From an uncultured Saprospiraceae bacterium (GTDB lineage Bacteria; Bacteroidota; Bacteroidia; Chitinophagales; Saprospiraceae), in assembly GCA_938016265.1 (NCBI GenBank), contig CALLWB010000003.1, forward strand, positions 1 through 64,000: a stretch of DNA of 64,000 nucleotides, given 5' to 3'. Positions 36,138-46,300 of the stretch are shown here, piece after piece (position 1 is the stretch's first letter; every line of letters begins with the position of its first letter). Made by a program: the position numbers and the translations under genes. Below the pieces are notes generated by a model, which saw only the letters and a program-made list of their open reading frames with translations, was not told where the DNA came from and did no database searches.

Positions 36138-37955
36138 ATGAGAAATGTAATTTTATTTATTTTGATGATCCTCTTCTGTCAAATCAGTTGGGCGCAGCAG
36201 GTGAACAAACGCACAGCTGAGTTAGTAGCTAAAAACTTTTACTACGAAATGGATCCTTCAGCAACCAGCAGACAACAAGTACAAATCACAAGCACCGATG
36301 TAGAAGCAGACCGTCTTGGCGCTTTAATCTACAGAGTAAACATTGGGAATTCTGGTTTTGTAATTGTTGCAGGTGATGAACAAACTGTTCCGATATTAGC
36401 GTATAGCATCAACGCTGGAGGTGACCTCAGCGAGACAAATCCCGGGTATCTGGAATGGCTGGAACAAAAGAAATCAGAGCTAAGAGAAATCAAGGCCAAC
36501 CCTTTTAAACCAACAATTTCTAGCGAGCAGTCCAATTGGGAAAAATTAAAAGATCCTAACTACCAAAAGAGCGGGAGCAGATTTTTCGGTGTAGGGCCAC
36601 TTATGTCTTCCACATGGGGGCAAGGTGGATTTTACAATGATAGTTGTCCTTCCAATGCCAGTGGACAAGCTATTGTAGGTTGCGTTGCTGTAGCGATGGG
36701 CCAAATCATGAGATACCATGGAGCTCCTACAAAAGGAGTAGGAAGCAGTTCTTACAATCATTCTACGTACGGCAACCTTTTTGCAAATTATGGCAACACT
36801 ACTTACAATTGGAGCAACATGCCAGATGCATTGTCTTCTGCCAATTCTGATGTAGCAGACTTTTTAAGAGATGCTGGTGTTTCTGTAGAAATGAACTATG
36901 GTACCGGATCGTCTGGAGCCTGTTCTTGCGATGTAGATGACGCAATGGAAGACCATTGGAACTATGAAACCGATGGCTACGAAAGAAAAAGTGATTTTAC
37001 AGACGCAGAATGGAAAACTAAACTAAGGAATGAATTGGATAATGATCGACCAATTTATATGCGGGGAACCGGACACGCCTGGGTTTGTGATGGTTATTAT
37101 ACTATTATTTTTGGGTGGCCGGTATTAAACGTTTACGAATACTTTCACATGAATTGGGGGTGGAATGGAAGTTTCAATGGTAACTTTCTTCTTGATGATC
37201 TGACACCAGGTACGAGAGACTATAACAGTGGGGAGCGTATGGTCAAATGCGTACCGCCATCTGCAGATCTTCGCATTGTAAATACTTTCGTCAATGATCA
37301 CAGCTTAATTTCCTTTCAAAACTTTACCGTTTCTACGACTATAAGAAATGATGGTCCTAGTAGTTCTGGCGCTAGTTATGTGGAGTATTGGTTGTCTTCA
37401 AACGCTTACTTGAGTTCTTATGATACTTATCTTGGGAATGATTATGTAAGTTCTATTGGAGCAAATTCTACAGGCTATGAATATGAAGGCCTTACCGTAC
37501 CTCTTTCTCTCAAAGGATCAGGAACGTATTATTTGTACTACAAAGCAGACGCCACCAATAGCATCCGGGAATTGGATGAATCAAACAACACGGCCTACGA
37601 AGTAGTTACAGTAATCGATCTGTTCCGACCAGAGGAAAATGAAAACGACCTATCAGAAGGATTGCGTACCGACGCCAGTGGAGAAGCGACTATTAGTGAT
37701 CCTGAAGTCTATCCAAATCCGGCAGCTTTCGGCATGGTAAATTTAAAATATGAGTTGGCAAACAGTCAGGATGTTGTTGTCCGAATCCAGGATATCAATG
37801 GCCGTGTGCTTGACGAAGTGACAAACGGCTATCAAAACGCCGGCGTCAATCATGTACGATATGATGTCTCCAACCTAGAAGCAGGATGGTACATTTATTC
37901 TATACAGCAAGAGGATGGATCGATGATCAATAAAAAATTCATGATAATTAAGTAG
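36138..37955 (+). CDS. Secreted C10 (streptopain-like) cysteine protease with CARDB and T9SS sorting domain
   Basis: A 605-residue exported protease. A signal peptide covers residues 1-20 (ending SWAQQ), followed by a Spi-like propeptide. The papain-like C10 domain has STWGQGGFYND, the nucleophile Cys182 in VGCVAVAMGQIM, His313 in GTGHAWVCDGY and Trp340 in HMNWGWNG. A CARDB-like beta domain spans about 373-490, and residues about 525-605 form a T9SS type A sorting domain beginning at YPNPAAFGMVNL. It is thus sent through the type IX system to the surface or medium. A truncated copy lies just upstream. Confidence 0.92.
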   Translation: MRNVILFILMILFCQISWAQQVNKRTAELVAKNFYYEMDPSATSRQQVQITSTDVEADRLGALIYRVNIGNSGFVIVAGDEQTVPILAYSINAGGDLSETNPGYLEWLEQKKSELREIKANPFKPTISSEQSNWEKLKDPNYQKSGSRFFGVGPLMSSTWGQGGFYNDSCPSNASGQAIVGCVAVAMGQIMRYHGAPTKGVGSSSYNHSTYGNLFANYGNTTYNWSNMPDALSSANSDVADFLRDAGVSVEMNYGTGSSGACSCDVDDAMEDHWNYETDGYERKSDFTDAEWKTKLRNELDNDRPIYMRGTGHAWVCDGYYTIIFGWPVLNVYEYFHMNWGWNGSFNGNFLLDDLTPGTRDYNSGERMVKCVPPSADLRIVNTFVNDHSLISFQNFTVSTTIRNDGPSSSGASYVEYWLSSNAYLSSYDTYLGNDYVSSIGANSTGYEYEGLTVPLSLKGSGTYYLYYKADATNSIRELDESNNTAYEVVTVIDLFRPEENENDLSEGLRTDASGEATISDPEVYPNPAAFGMVNLKYELANSQDVVVRIQDINGRVLDEVTNGYQNAGVNHVRYDVSNLEAGWYIYSIQQEDGSMINKKFMIIK

Positions 37956-37975
37956 TTCCTTTTTTTGAAGTATAC

Positions 37976-38030
37976 GTCCGTATTGATGATTGGGTGGTTT
38001 GAATATCCCTATTATCGATACGGACTTTTT
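37976..38030 (+). terminator. Intrinsic terminator after the C10 protease gene
   Basis: GTCCGTAT (37976-37983) pairs with ATACGGAC (38018-38025), extendable by a few more pairs, followed by five T. Confidence 0.75.
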
Positions 38031-38187
38031 ATTTAATCAGACGAATTGTCCGTAATGAAAAATCAATAAAGTTTTGGATTAAAAACAAATTGAATTATCC
38101 TATTTAAACAATTTGTGTTAAATTGCACCTTGCATACTATTCAAAATATTGAAGTTTTCAAGCAACTTCATAACAAGGTGTTTTACT

Positions 38188-40221
38188 ATGAAATTTAAAT
38201 TAGTTTCCAATTTTGAACCAACAGGAGATCAGCCTGCAGCTATCAAAGAACTGGTCGAAGGCATAGAATCTGGAGAGACATCTCAATGCCTTTTGGGGGT
38301 TACCGGGTCGGGTAAAACGTTTACGATGGCCAATGTCATTGCTCAAACACAGCGCCCAACGCTTATCCTAACACACAACAAAACACTGACAGCTCAACTA
38401 TATGGGGAGTTCAAAAATTTCTTTCCTGAAAATTCGGTAGAGTATTTCGTTTCTTACTACGATTATTATCAGCCGGAGGCCTACATCACTTCTTCGGATA
38501 CCTTTATTGAAAAGGATTTATCCATTAATGCGGAGATTGATAAATTGAGATTAAGAGCGACGGCCTCCTTGCTTTCAGGAAAACGGGATATCATTATTGT
38601 GGCTTCTGTTTCTTGTATTTATGGTATGGGAAATCCGATGGATTATACCGCCAGTATTATCCGACTGCAAAGAGGAGATAAGGTAAGCCGAAATAGCATT
38701 TTGTATCGCCTGGTAGACGCCTTGTATTCCAGGACAGAACGGGAGTTTACCCGATCTACCTTCCGGGTAAAGGGGGATACTGTAGATATCAATCTTCCCT
38801 ATGCGGATCATGCATTCCGTATCATTTTTTTTGGAGACGAGATAGAAGAAATGATGAGTTTTGACACCAAAACTGGAAAACGTATTGAGGACCTAGACAG
38901 CCTAGCGGTATTCCCAGCCAATTTATACATCGCTCCTAAAGATCGAATGACAGGAATCATTCATGAGATTCAAGATGAATTGCACGAACAAGAAAAATAC
39001 TTCGAAAGAGAAAGCAGATTTCTAGAAGCAAAGCGGATCCATGAACGGATTACTTTTGATATAGAAATGATGCGCGAACTGGGCTATTGTCAAGGAATCG
39101 AGAATTACTCTCGTTATTTTGATGGACGGAATCCAGGTACACGACCATTCTGTTTGCTTGATTATTTTCCGGATGATTATTGTTTGTTTATTGATGAGAG
39201 TCATGTGACCATCCCACAAGTAAGAGGGATGTTTGGAGGTGACCGCGCTAGAAAACTTAACTTGGTGAATTACGGTTTCCGATTGCCTTCCGCTATGGAC
39301 AACCGCCCCTTAAATTTTGACGAGTTTGAGCAATTGACCAACCAGATCGTTTATGTCAGTGCTACTCCCGGCGACTATGAACTGACAGATTGCCAAGGGG
39401 TTGTTATTGAGCAGGTAGTGCGTCCAACTGGATTGCTGGACCCGCCAATTGAGGTCCGTCCGAGCTTAAATCAAATCGATGATTTGCTGAATGAAGTGAG
39501 TCTTCGGGTAGATTTAGATGAGCGGGTACTGGTTACCACCTTGACAAAACGGATGTCGGAGGAGCTGGCTAGATTTATGGCTAAAAATGGAGTGAAGTGC
39601 AGATACATTCACTCGGAAGTAGATACGTTGGATCGAGTAGAGATTTTGAGAGACCTTCGACTTGGGGTGTTTGATGTACTGATTGGGGTCAACTTGCTTC
39701 GGGAGGGATTGGATTTGCCTGAAGTTTCGCTTGTTGCGATATTGGATGCCGACAAAGAAGGGTTTTTGAGAAATGATCGCTCCTTAACACAAACGTCAGG
39801 TCGGGCGGCTCGAAATGTCAATGGATTGGTCATCATGTATGCTGACAAAATAAGTAGAGCGATGCAACATACCATCGATGAGACGGGAAGACGCCGTGCC
39901 AAACAGCTAGCCTACAATGAAAAGCATGGCATTGTTCCTAGAACAGTATTAAAATCAAAAGAAGAAATTTACAAACAAAGCTCTATCCTCAACATCAAGG
40001 CAGACTCTAAAGCTCGGTACTACCAAGAACAAGAAGAGGCAAGTGTTGCTGCAGATCCAATCATCCAATACATGGACCGCGATCAGCTGGTGAAGACCAT
40101 CAAGCAAACAGAAAAAAGAATGCAACGGGCTGCCAAGGAGCAAGACTTTATGCAAGCTGCTCAAATCAGAGACGAGATGTTGGCGTTGAAGCGGGATTTG
40201 CAGGAGCGGTTTCCTGAGTAA
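38188..40221 (+). CDS. uvrB: Excinuclease ABC subunit B
   Basis: A 677-residue DNA helicase-like component of nucleotide excision repair. Walker A is GVTGSGKTFT, the damage-probing beta-hairpin contains YYDYYQPEAY, helicase motifs VIYSATPG-like (VYVSATPGDYE) and QTSGRAARN are present, and a UVR motif (about residues 635-670) for UvrC contact ends the protein. The frame is open from 38149, but ATG 38188 gives the conserved N-terminus KLVSNFEPTGDQP. uvrA and uvrC are not in the window. Confidence 0.96.
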   Translation: MKFKLVSNFEPTGDQPAAIKELVEGIESGETSQCLLGVTGSGKTFTMANVIAQTQRPTLILTHNKTLTAQLYGEFKNFFPENSVEYFVSYYDYYQPEAYITSSDTFIEKDLSINAEIDKLRLRATASLLSGKRDIIIVASVSCIYGMGNPMDYTASIIRLQRGDKVSRNSILYRLVDALYSRTEREFTRSTFRVKGDTVDINLPYADHAFRIIFFGDEIEEMMSFDTKTGKRIEDLDSLAVFPANLYIAPKDRMTGIIHEIQDELHEQEKYFERESRFLEAKRIHERITFDIEMMRELGYCQGIENYSRYFDGRNPGTRPFCLLDYFPDDYCLFIDESHVTIPQVRGMFGGDRARKLNLVNYGFRLPSAMDNRPLNFDEFEQLTNQIVYVSATPGDYELTDCQGVVIEQVVRPTGLLDPPIEVRPSLNQIDDLLNEVSLRVDLDERVLVTTLTKRMSEELARFMAKNGVKCRYIHSEVDTLDRVEILRDLRLGVFDVLIGVNLLREGLDLPEVSLVAILDADKEGFLRNDRSLTQTSGRAARNVNGLVIMYADKISRAMQHTIDETGRRRAKQLAYNEKHGIVPRTVLKSKEEIYKQSSILNIKADSKARYYQEQEEASVAADPIIQYMDRDQLVKTIKQTEKRMQRAAKEQDFMQAAQIRDEMLALKRDLQERFPE

Positions 40222-40241
40222 AATGATAGAATCAGGGCTTT

Positions 40242-40286
40242 AGGATTAGTATGATTTTTTCGGGGTGAATAAATCAACCTAATCCT
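40242..40286. terminator. Imperfect hairpin between convergent uvrB and crcB genes
   Basis: AGGATTAG (40242-40249) pairs with CTAATCCT (40279-40286), with a second inner pairing TGATTT/AAATCA. A T-run lies inside rather than after the stem, so termination is only suggested by position. Confidence 0.35.
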
Positions 40287-40305
40287 GCAAATCCAGATTC
40301 CGCGT

Positions 40306-40665
40306 TTATTTTCCAAGTAACATCCCCAAATAGATACATCCGAGGCAAAGGGCAACATTGCCCAAAATGTTCAGACCTGCAACTCCGAAGTTGCCTGACT
40401 GCAACAATTGAAACGTCTCATTCGAAAAGGTAGAAAAGGTGCTAAACCCACCACAGAAACCGACCATCACCAGCAATTTGACAGAATCACTAAGATTTCC
40501 TTTCAGTGCTTGGGCCACAAAAAAACCAAGAACAATACAACTTAAGACATTGGCAAAAAGAGTGGCGTAAGGGAAAGTGGATTGCCAGGGAGCAACTGCT
40601 TTAGCAATACCGTATCGACAAATACTACCTAGCCCACCGCCAACAAATACGGCCAGATAATTCAT
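40306..40665 (-). CDS. crcB: Fluoride ion channel CrcB/Fluc
   Basis: A 119-residue four-helix membrane protein. GGGLGSICRYGIAK, FANVLSCIVLGFF and GFCGGFSTFSTFSNE are the family signatures; the Phe and Ser/Thr of the last motif line the fluoride path. Fluc channels work as antiparallel dimers and relieve fluoride toxicity. It overlaps the stop of the upstream WecA-like gene by 4 bases (ATGA). No fluoride riboswitch is seen ahead of this pair. Confidence 0.93.
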   Translation of the reverse strand: MNYLAVFVGGGLGSICRYGIAKAVAPWQSTFPYATLFANVLSCIVLGFFVAQALKGNLSDSVKLLVMVGFCGGFSTFSTFSNETFQLLQSGNFGVAGLNILGNVALCLGCIYLGMLLGK

Positions 40666-41717
40666 GACATACTTGCTTTAGAACGAGGCCTGGCCACTAA
40701 AAACAGTAAGGTAGATAACAAAGATGCGAGGAGCACCAGGATAATAATCAGATAAAAAGATCCAAGATGCTGCAAGAAATATACTAGAGAAATGAACCCT
40801 ATGTTGACAATAGATAGCACCCCAGTTGCCTGCATGTGCGATAGCCCAAGATCAAGCAACAAATGGTGAATGTGATTGCGATCAGGATATAAAGGTGATT
40901 TCCCATTTAATATTCTTATCGTAAAAACCCGCAAAGTATCAAACAATGGTATAATCAAGATCCCAAAAGCAACTGCTGGTACTGATTTAAAGGCATATGG
41001 ATGATCCATGACCTTGCTGTTCATCTCAATAAATGAAATGGCTAAAATCGCCATGATGAGACCAACAATCAGCGAACCTGTATCCCCCATAAATATTTTT
41101 GCAGGAGAAAAATTATACTTCAAAAAAGCAATCAACGAACCAGATAACGCAAAAGCAATAACCGCCAATTGGATATGGTTTGTTTGAAAAAACCAATATC
41201 CAAGAGTCACAGAGACAATGACACCAATACTACCGGATAGCCCATTGATCCCATCAATGAGATTTACAGAGTTGATAATTACAATAATAGTAAACAAGGT
41301 CAAAGGAATACTCACGTATTCAGGGATAACACCCACTCCAAAAAGACCATACAAACTGGTCAATCGCACATCCGCTTTGAAGATCAAGATTAAAGCGGCC
41401 AGAATTTGCCCAATGAGTTTTTTCTTAGGAGTAAGAGGAACAATGTCGTCTTTTGCCCCAATCAAAAAAATAATTATCAACGCGCAAAGGATATACTGCA
41501 ATTCGCTAAAAACAGTAAACGGAGTCCAAAAAGTAACCGAAAAAATCAGCCCAGCAAAAATACCCAAACCACCAAGGGTCGGAACGCTGGAAGAGTGGGA
41601 GGTACGCTCTCCGGGCTCATCAAATAAATTCTTTACCCTGGCCACATTGATGATGGAGGGGATCGCCAGATAGGTGATCATGAATGCAGTAATGAAGCTC
41701 AATATTACATCAAACAT
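40662..41717 (-). CDS. Polyprenyl-phosphate sugar-1-phosphate transferase (WecA/MraY family)
   Basis: A 351-residue protein with about ten membrane helices. The catalytic loops are GAKDDIVPLTPKKKL, NLIDGINGLSG, and KIFMGDTGSLIVG, and PDRNHIHHLLLDLG holds the HxHH motif of the WecA branch. It moves GlcNAc-1-phosphate or a related sugar phosphate from UDP to undecaprenyl phosphate, starting a lipid-linked glycan. It is distinct from the MraY of peptidoglycan, and could start the glycan of the locus at 1-16611, although it lies 25 kb away. Confidence 0.9.
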   Translation of the reverse strand: MFDVILSFITAFMITYLAIPSIINVARVKNLFDEPGERTSHSSSVPTLGGLGIFAGLIFSVTFWTPFTVFSELQYILCALIIIFLIGAKDDIVPLTPKKKLIGQILAALILIFKADVRLTSLYGLFGVGVIPEYVSIPLTLFTIIVIINSVNLIDGINGLSGSIGVIVSVTLGYWFFQTNHIQLAVIAFALSGSLIAFLKYNFSPAKIFMGDTGSLIVGLIMAILAISFIEMNSKVMDHPYAFKSVPAVAFGILIIPLFDTLRVFTIRILNGKSPLYPDRNHIHHLLLDLGLSHMQATGVLSIVNIGFISLVYFLQHLGSFYLIIILVLLASLLSTLLFLVARPRSKASMS

Positions 41718-41805
41718 AAATGTCTTTATATTTTAGACGCACAAATATAGTCATTTGAGATTGTTGGATACTAAATTTCCTAGTAACTTTGTCGGAATCA
41801 TATTT

Positions 41806-43068
41806 ATGGAATATCTCGTACCGGTCATTTATGTTGTTTTATTATTCGTTCTAGTCAATAAAATTAAATTTTTTCGGCTAGCAGAGTTACCTGTTTGGGT
41901 AGTCAATATATTGCTTGGGACGAAGATGGTGGCTGCTCTCGCCTATTATTATGTGCATGAATTGATGTATCCGATTGACCAGTCTAACTACTTTAGAGCA
42001 GGGAAAATCATTCATTCCTCCTTGTCGGAAAGTTGGTGGTATTATATACGATTGGTATTTGGGCCCAGTGGTGGATTTTTAGATCCTGCTATTTTTGAAT
42101 TTGCCTATTTGTCTAATTATTGGAGCCATACGGGCAATTATAGTATTGTTCGCTTTCATGCCATTGCACGTCTTTTCTCGTTTGGGTATGATTTAGTGCA
42201 TGTAGTTTTGATGGGATTTATCTCGTTTATAGCCGGAGTTTTGTTTTATAGAACCCTTCGGGAGTTAAAGATGTTTCGGCCTATTGTTTTGGCGTTGCTG
42301 ATCTTCTGTATTCCTTCGTTGGCGTTTTGGACGGCGGGGATACACAAGGACGGATTGGTTTATTTTGGAATAAGCATCTGCTTGTACCATGCCTACAAAA
42401 TGACAAAGCATCGTGCTCGATGGTCGCACGTTTTTTGGCTGGGTATAGGAATTCTATTGGTTACTACCGTGCGGGACTACCTGGCGATTTTATTGATTCC
42501 GGCGATCGTTATGTTAATTTTCACGCTGTTATTCCCGAAAGGGGTATTCAAAAAATTTCTAATTGCTTATGCCCTTGGGGGAATGATTGTCCTTATTATT
42601 ACAGAAGTGCCCAATGACTTTGACATCTACAAAACAATTGCTCATCGGCAGTGGGGTTTTCTTGCGGAGCCTGGAGGAAGCGACTTTGAGGTGAAAAAAT
42701 TGTACCCTAATCCAGTAAGTATTGTTACTTATTTTCCAACGGCGATGTTCAATTCTATTTTTAGGCCGTTGCCATGGGAGGTTAGTAATATTGTACAAAT
42801 CATCTCCTTTTTGGAAGTCAGTTTATTAGGGCTGCTGTTTATTTTGGCAATTATTTATCGACGACACAAGGTCAAGTGGCATCCGGTATTAGTATTCCTG
42901 TTGTTTTATAGTTTGTCCAATTTATTGCTCATTGGTTTGTTGTTGGATAACTCTGGCACGTTGGTCCGCTATCGATCTATCGCGATCTCCTTTCTGGCCA
43001 TCATCTTGTTGTACTTTGTTGATTTTAAGGCTTTGCAATACCAGGAAGAGGTGGTTGCGGATGATTGA
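41806..43068 (+). CDS. Polytopic inner-membrane protein, unknown function
   Basis: A 420-residue protein with about ten hydrophobic segments. Between the first ones lies a periplasmic stretch with DQSNYFRAGKIIHSS, and later TAGIHKDGLVYFG and VRDYLAILLIPA. The layout resembles polysaccharide polymerases and GT-C type glycosyltransferases of cell-surface pathways, but no diagnostic motif is recognised. A TTG at 41755 is in frame; ATG 41806, beginning MEYLVPVIYVVLL, is preferred. It faces away from the WecA-like gene, 88 bases apart. Confidence 0.7.
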   Translation: MEYLVPVIYVVLLFVLVNKIKFFRLAELPVWVVNILLGTKMVAALAYYYVHELMYPIDQSNYFRAGKIIHSSLSESWWYYIRLVFGPSGGFLDPAIFEFAYLSNYWSHTGNYSIVRFHAIARLFSFGYDLVHVVLMGFISFIAGVLFYRTLRELKMFRPIVLALLIFCIPSLAFWTAGIHKDGLVYFGISICLYHAYKMTKHRARWSHVFWLGIGILLVTTVRDYLAILLIPAIVMLIFTLLFPKGVFKKFLIAYALGGMIVLIITEVPNDFDIYKTIAHRQWGFLAEPGGSDFEVKKLYPNPVSIVTYFPTAMFNSIFRPLPWEVSNIVQIISFLEVSLLGLLFILAIIYRRHKVKWHPVLVFLLFYSLSNLLLIGLLLDNSGTLVRYRSIAISFLAIILLYFVDFKALQYQEEVVADD

Positions 43069-43246
43069 TAAATGGATCTGAATTTTAGAGCGTACTAGAA
43101 AAGTAAATACCGGTCGAGTCCTACTTAAAATTAAAAAAATGAGATTGCATAATTGTATGTTAAAGTAAAATAATGTAATTTGTGGTTCACACCTGTAGTA
43201 TTATTCCAGACTAATCCCACAAGTCTAGTTATTCCAATTTATTTTA

Positions 43247-43274
43247 ACCGTGTTATTCCAACCGTATTATTCCA
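43247..43274 (+). repeat. Tandem 14-base direct repeat upstream of the giant surface-protein gene
   Basis: ACCGTGTTATTCCA and ACCGTATTATTCCA are adjacent (43247-43260, 43261-43274). The core TTATTCCA occurs twice more just upstream (43201-43208, 43229-43236). The block ends about 10 bases before a TTTTTG element. It may be a regulator-binding array or a slippage product. Confidence 0.55.
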
Positions 43275-43283
43275 CCGCTCATT

Positions 43284-43311
43284 TTTGAACGAGTAAAGGA
43301 TCCTATCTTTT
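43284..43311 (+). promoter_or_regulatory. Putative promoter of the giant surface-protein gene
   Basis: TTTG at 43284-43287 and TATCTTTT at 43304-43311, 16 bases apart, resemble the -33/-7 pair with one mismatch and slightly short spacing. The start codon is 20 bases further on. Confidence 0.35.
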
Positions 43312-43330
43312 ACTGTAAAACTTTCATTTT

Positions 43331-46300
43331 ATGTTTAGTTTAAGATTTCTATGCCTACTAACATTTTTAGTAGGCCTGTTGTGTAATGCAACAGCACAAC
43401 AACCAATCGTGGAAGCTGGTACGTATACCTCTGGTGTAATTGACGATTCGTTCCTGTACAATGACACGTTATATACATTTGGTACGGTGTCAGATGTAGC
43501 CGATGTTATTGTCCACAGATACAATTACTGCGACCTACAGTTAATTGATTCTGTAAGTTTGTCTTCCCCTGCATTAGAATTTGCTGAAAAGATTTACGTT
43601 GACGAAGCTGGTATTTATCTATTTGGCAATGTTATGGGCATTGGTTTTCCGACAACAGCTAGCAACTCTACTCCTGCAGGTAGTTCGTTTGATGTAGGTT
43701 TATTTTTTACTTGCCTGGACAAAAGTTTAAATATGACCTATTCCACCAGAATCGCCACATCACGACCTTCTCAACCTGTCGACATTCAGATCGAGAATGG
43801 AATAGCGCATCTGTTAATCTATTCCAACTCCCCCGATTTTCCAATAACAATTGGCCCTCCAATGCTAGGCAATTGTGCATATATGGCCATAGATCTTGAC
43901 GCTAAAAATTTGTTGTATTCCTCCTATCTTAATACTTCTAATGGAATAATGAAAGTAAAAGATGGCATGGTGCACATAGCTGGATTGGGAACATATATTG
44001 CCCAAATCGATGTTTCAACTTTCAACATGCAAATTGGTTCAGTCACTCCAACAAATTCTTACACGGTGTATGACATTGATGCAATTAACGATCTCACGGT
44101 CATCACAGGCTTCACTCGTAATCTTAATTATCCAAGTACAGATGGCACAATCAATCTTGATGAAAGTCATTTTATTACCTATGTGGATGCAAATCTGAAT
44201 ATTGTTTTTTCTACCTTATTAGCTGGGGAGGGAGATAATAGTAGAGTTGCCGCTGATGGTAATTCCGTATACATAACAAGCGCTACTGACATCTACTCGC
44301 ATCCAACAACAGATGGGACAGTAGGTAGCAGCACAAAAGCTATATATTTTCAAAAATTCGATGCTACAGGCAATGAGTTGTTTTCAACATATATTCATGG
44401 CAATGATGTAGTTGACTTGCAAATTGTTAGTGGTAAAATACATATTCTACAAAATAATAGTATTCCAGGTATTCCAACCACTGACGGTAGTGAGTCCTAT
44501 GGCTTTACAAGAACATTATATAGTGTTTACGATACCGACGGAAGCCTTATTTCCCAAATATATAACCCTTTAAGGCAATACTGGAGCTCCGATCCTCTAG
44601 CTGCATTTTCCATTAAACACCAAAACGGAAAAGCTCATTTTATAGTAGACGGCAGTCGTACGACTATCCTTGGAAAAACATCGGGACCTTTAGTAACTAA
44701 TGGGACCAGCTTTATCGGTTATGGACATGGAGGAATTAACATTTACGAAAATTGCCCATTTTCTTCTTCTTGTTACTCCATTACCCCTACAGGTAATCCA
44801 ACGTTAAGCCCAGCCTCTCAAAGTGTTTGTGTTTTTAGTTTAGTTACAGAAATTGAAGGGGAAAGTTTTTCCATCGATGGAACGTCCTTGCCAATGATCA
44901 CCTATCTAGGTAATGGCCCTATTCCACAAAGTAATATTTATCTCAACTATCAATGGCAGCAAGCATTCTTGTCGTCTGGTCCTTGGATCGATATTGCCGG
45001 GGCTGTCGAGCAAAATTATACGCCCGAACCTCTCGGTACAACCACCTGTTTTAGGCGGATAACTAAAACTGGAGACTGGTGTGGGAATGATACGTTACAA
45101 ATAACAGATGTTCATTGTGTTAATGTTGATTTAGGCTTGGGACCTGTAGTTTCTGCTGGCGGTATTTATAATACTTGCCCCAATATGCCCATAACAATTG
45201 TTGCAACCACCACCGCAGGAACAGCCCCATATTCCTACGTCTGGGGAGAAAGTGACAGCCCAATTGGCAATACTTCATCTCTAACCGTAAGCTCAGTAAT
45301 AGAAGGCGGAGTGGTATACACCGTTACCGTAACTGATCAGCAGGGATGTCAACAATTGGACCAAGCTATTGTAAATAATTATGTCGCTGATGCAGGGCCC
45401 GATACGACTTTTTGTGAAGGAGCCTCTGTTTTGCTTGGCGGAAGTCCAATACCAGGATTGGTAGGAGTAACTTACGCCTGGTCTCCCGTCACAAATTTGA
45501 GTTGTACTGCCTGTGCGCAGCCCGAAGCTTTACCCCAGGATACAACGACCTATACCCTTACATTGACCGTTCCGGTTACAGGTGGAGGAACCTGTACCAC
45601 CACTGATGAAGTCACCTTAACTCCTGTACCATCACCAATGGCAAATTTTGCAGGCCCTGACTTAGTGGTTTGCTCAGGTTCTTTTGACGACCTAGGGCTA
45701 CCTGCAGAGCAAGGTTTTTCCTATGCCTGGACTCCAGAAATACATTTGAACTCTTATAATAGTATGCCAGCTCAATTTAATTATGGAATTGGAACTTATC
45801 CAATACCCAACCCCATTACCTACCAAATAGTAGCAGAGCAAGACGGTTGCGAGTGGCAAGACTCCTTGACTATAACCGTAATAAATGCTGATGCAGGACC
45901 CAGCATTTGCGGTGGCGGAATTATAGGAACACCAGATGTTACCCCCAATATTGACGAAAAGTATTCCTGGCAAGTTGTTTTGGGAAATGGGACGATCATT
46001 GGTCCAGCAGATCAACCTCAGATAACTGTTTCGGCCTCAACTTCCACTACCGTTTATGAACTAACGGTGGAGTACAATGGAACGTTCTGCACAGATTTAA
46101 CAACAGAAAGTTGCGCTCCACCTAACATTTTAATAACCAAAAATTGCCCGGTTAATGGTGGTAATTCATCTTTGACCGCAATTCCACTTAATCTTGGGCC
46201 TGGTCCATTTGACTATTTCTGGTCACCAGCAGTTGGACTTTCAAATAATTCAAGTAGCACTGTTTTTTTGACAGATAGCATTGAAAGGACCTATACAGTC

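Noticed and set aside
41218-41673. A 151-codon plus-strand frame
   Set aside because: It lies wholly antisense to the well-supported WecA-like gene, whose catalytic motifs are intact.
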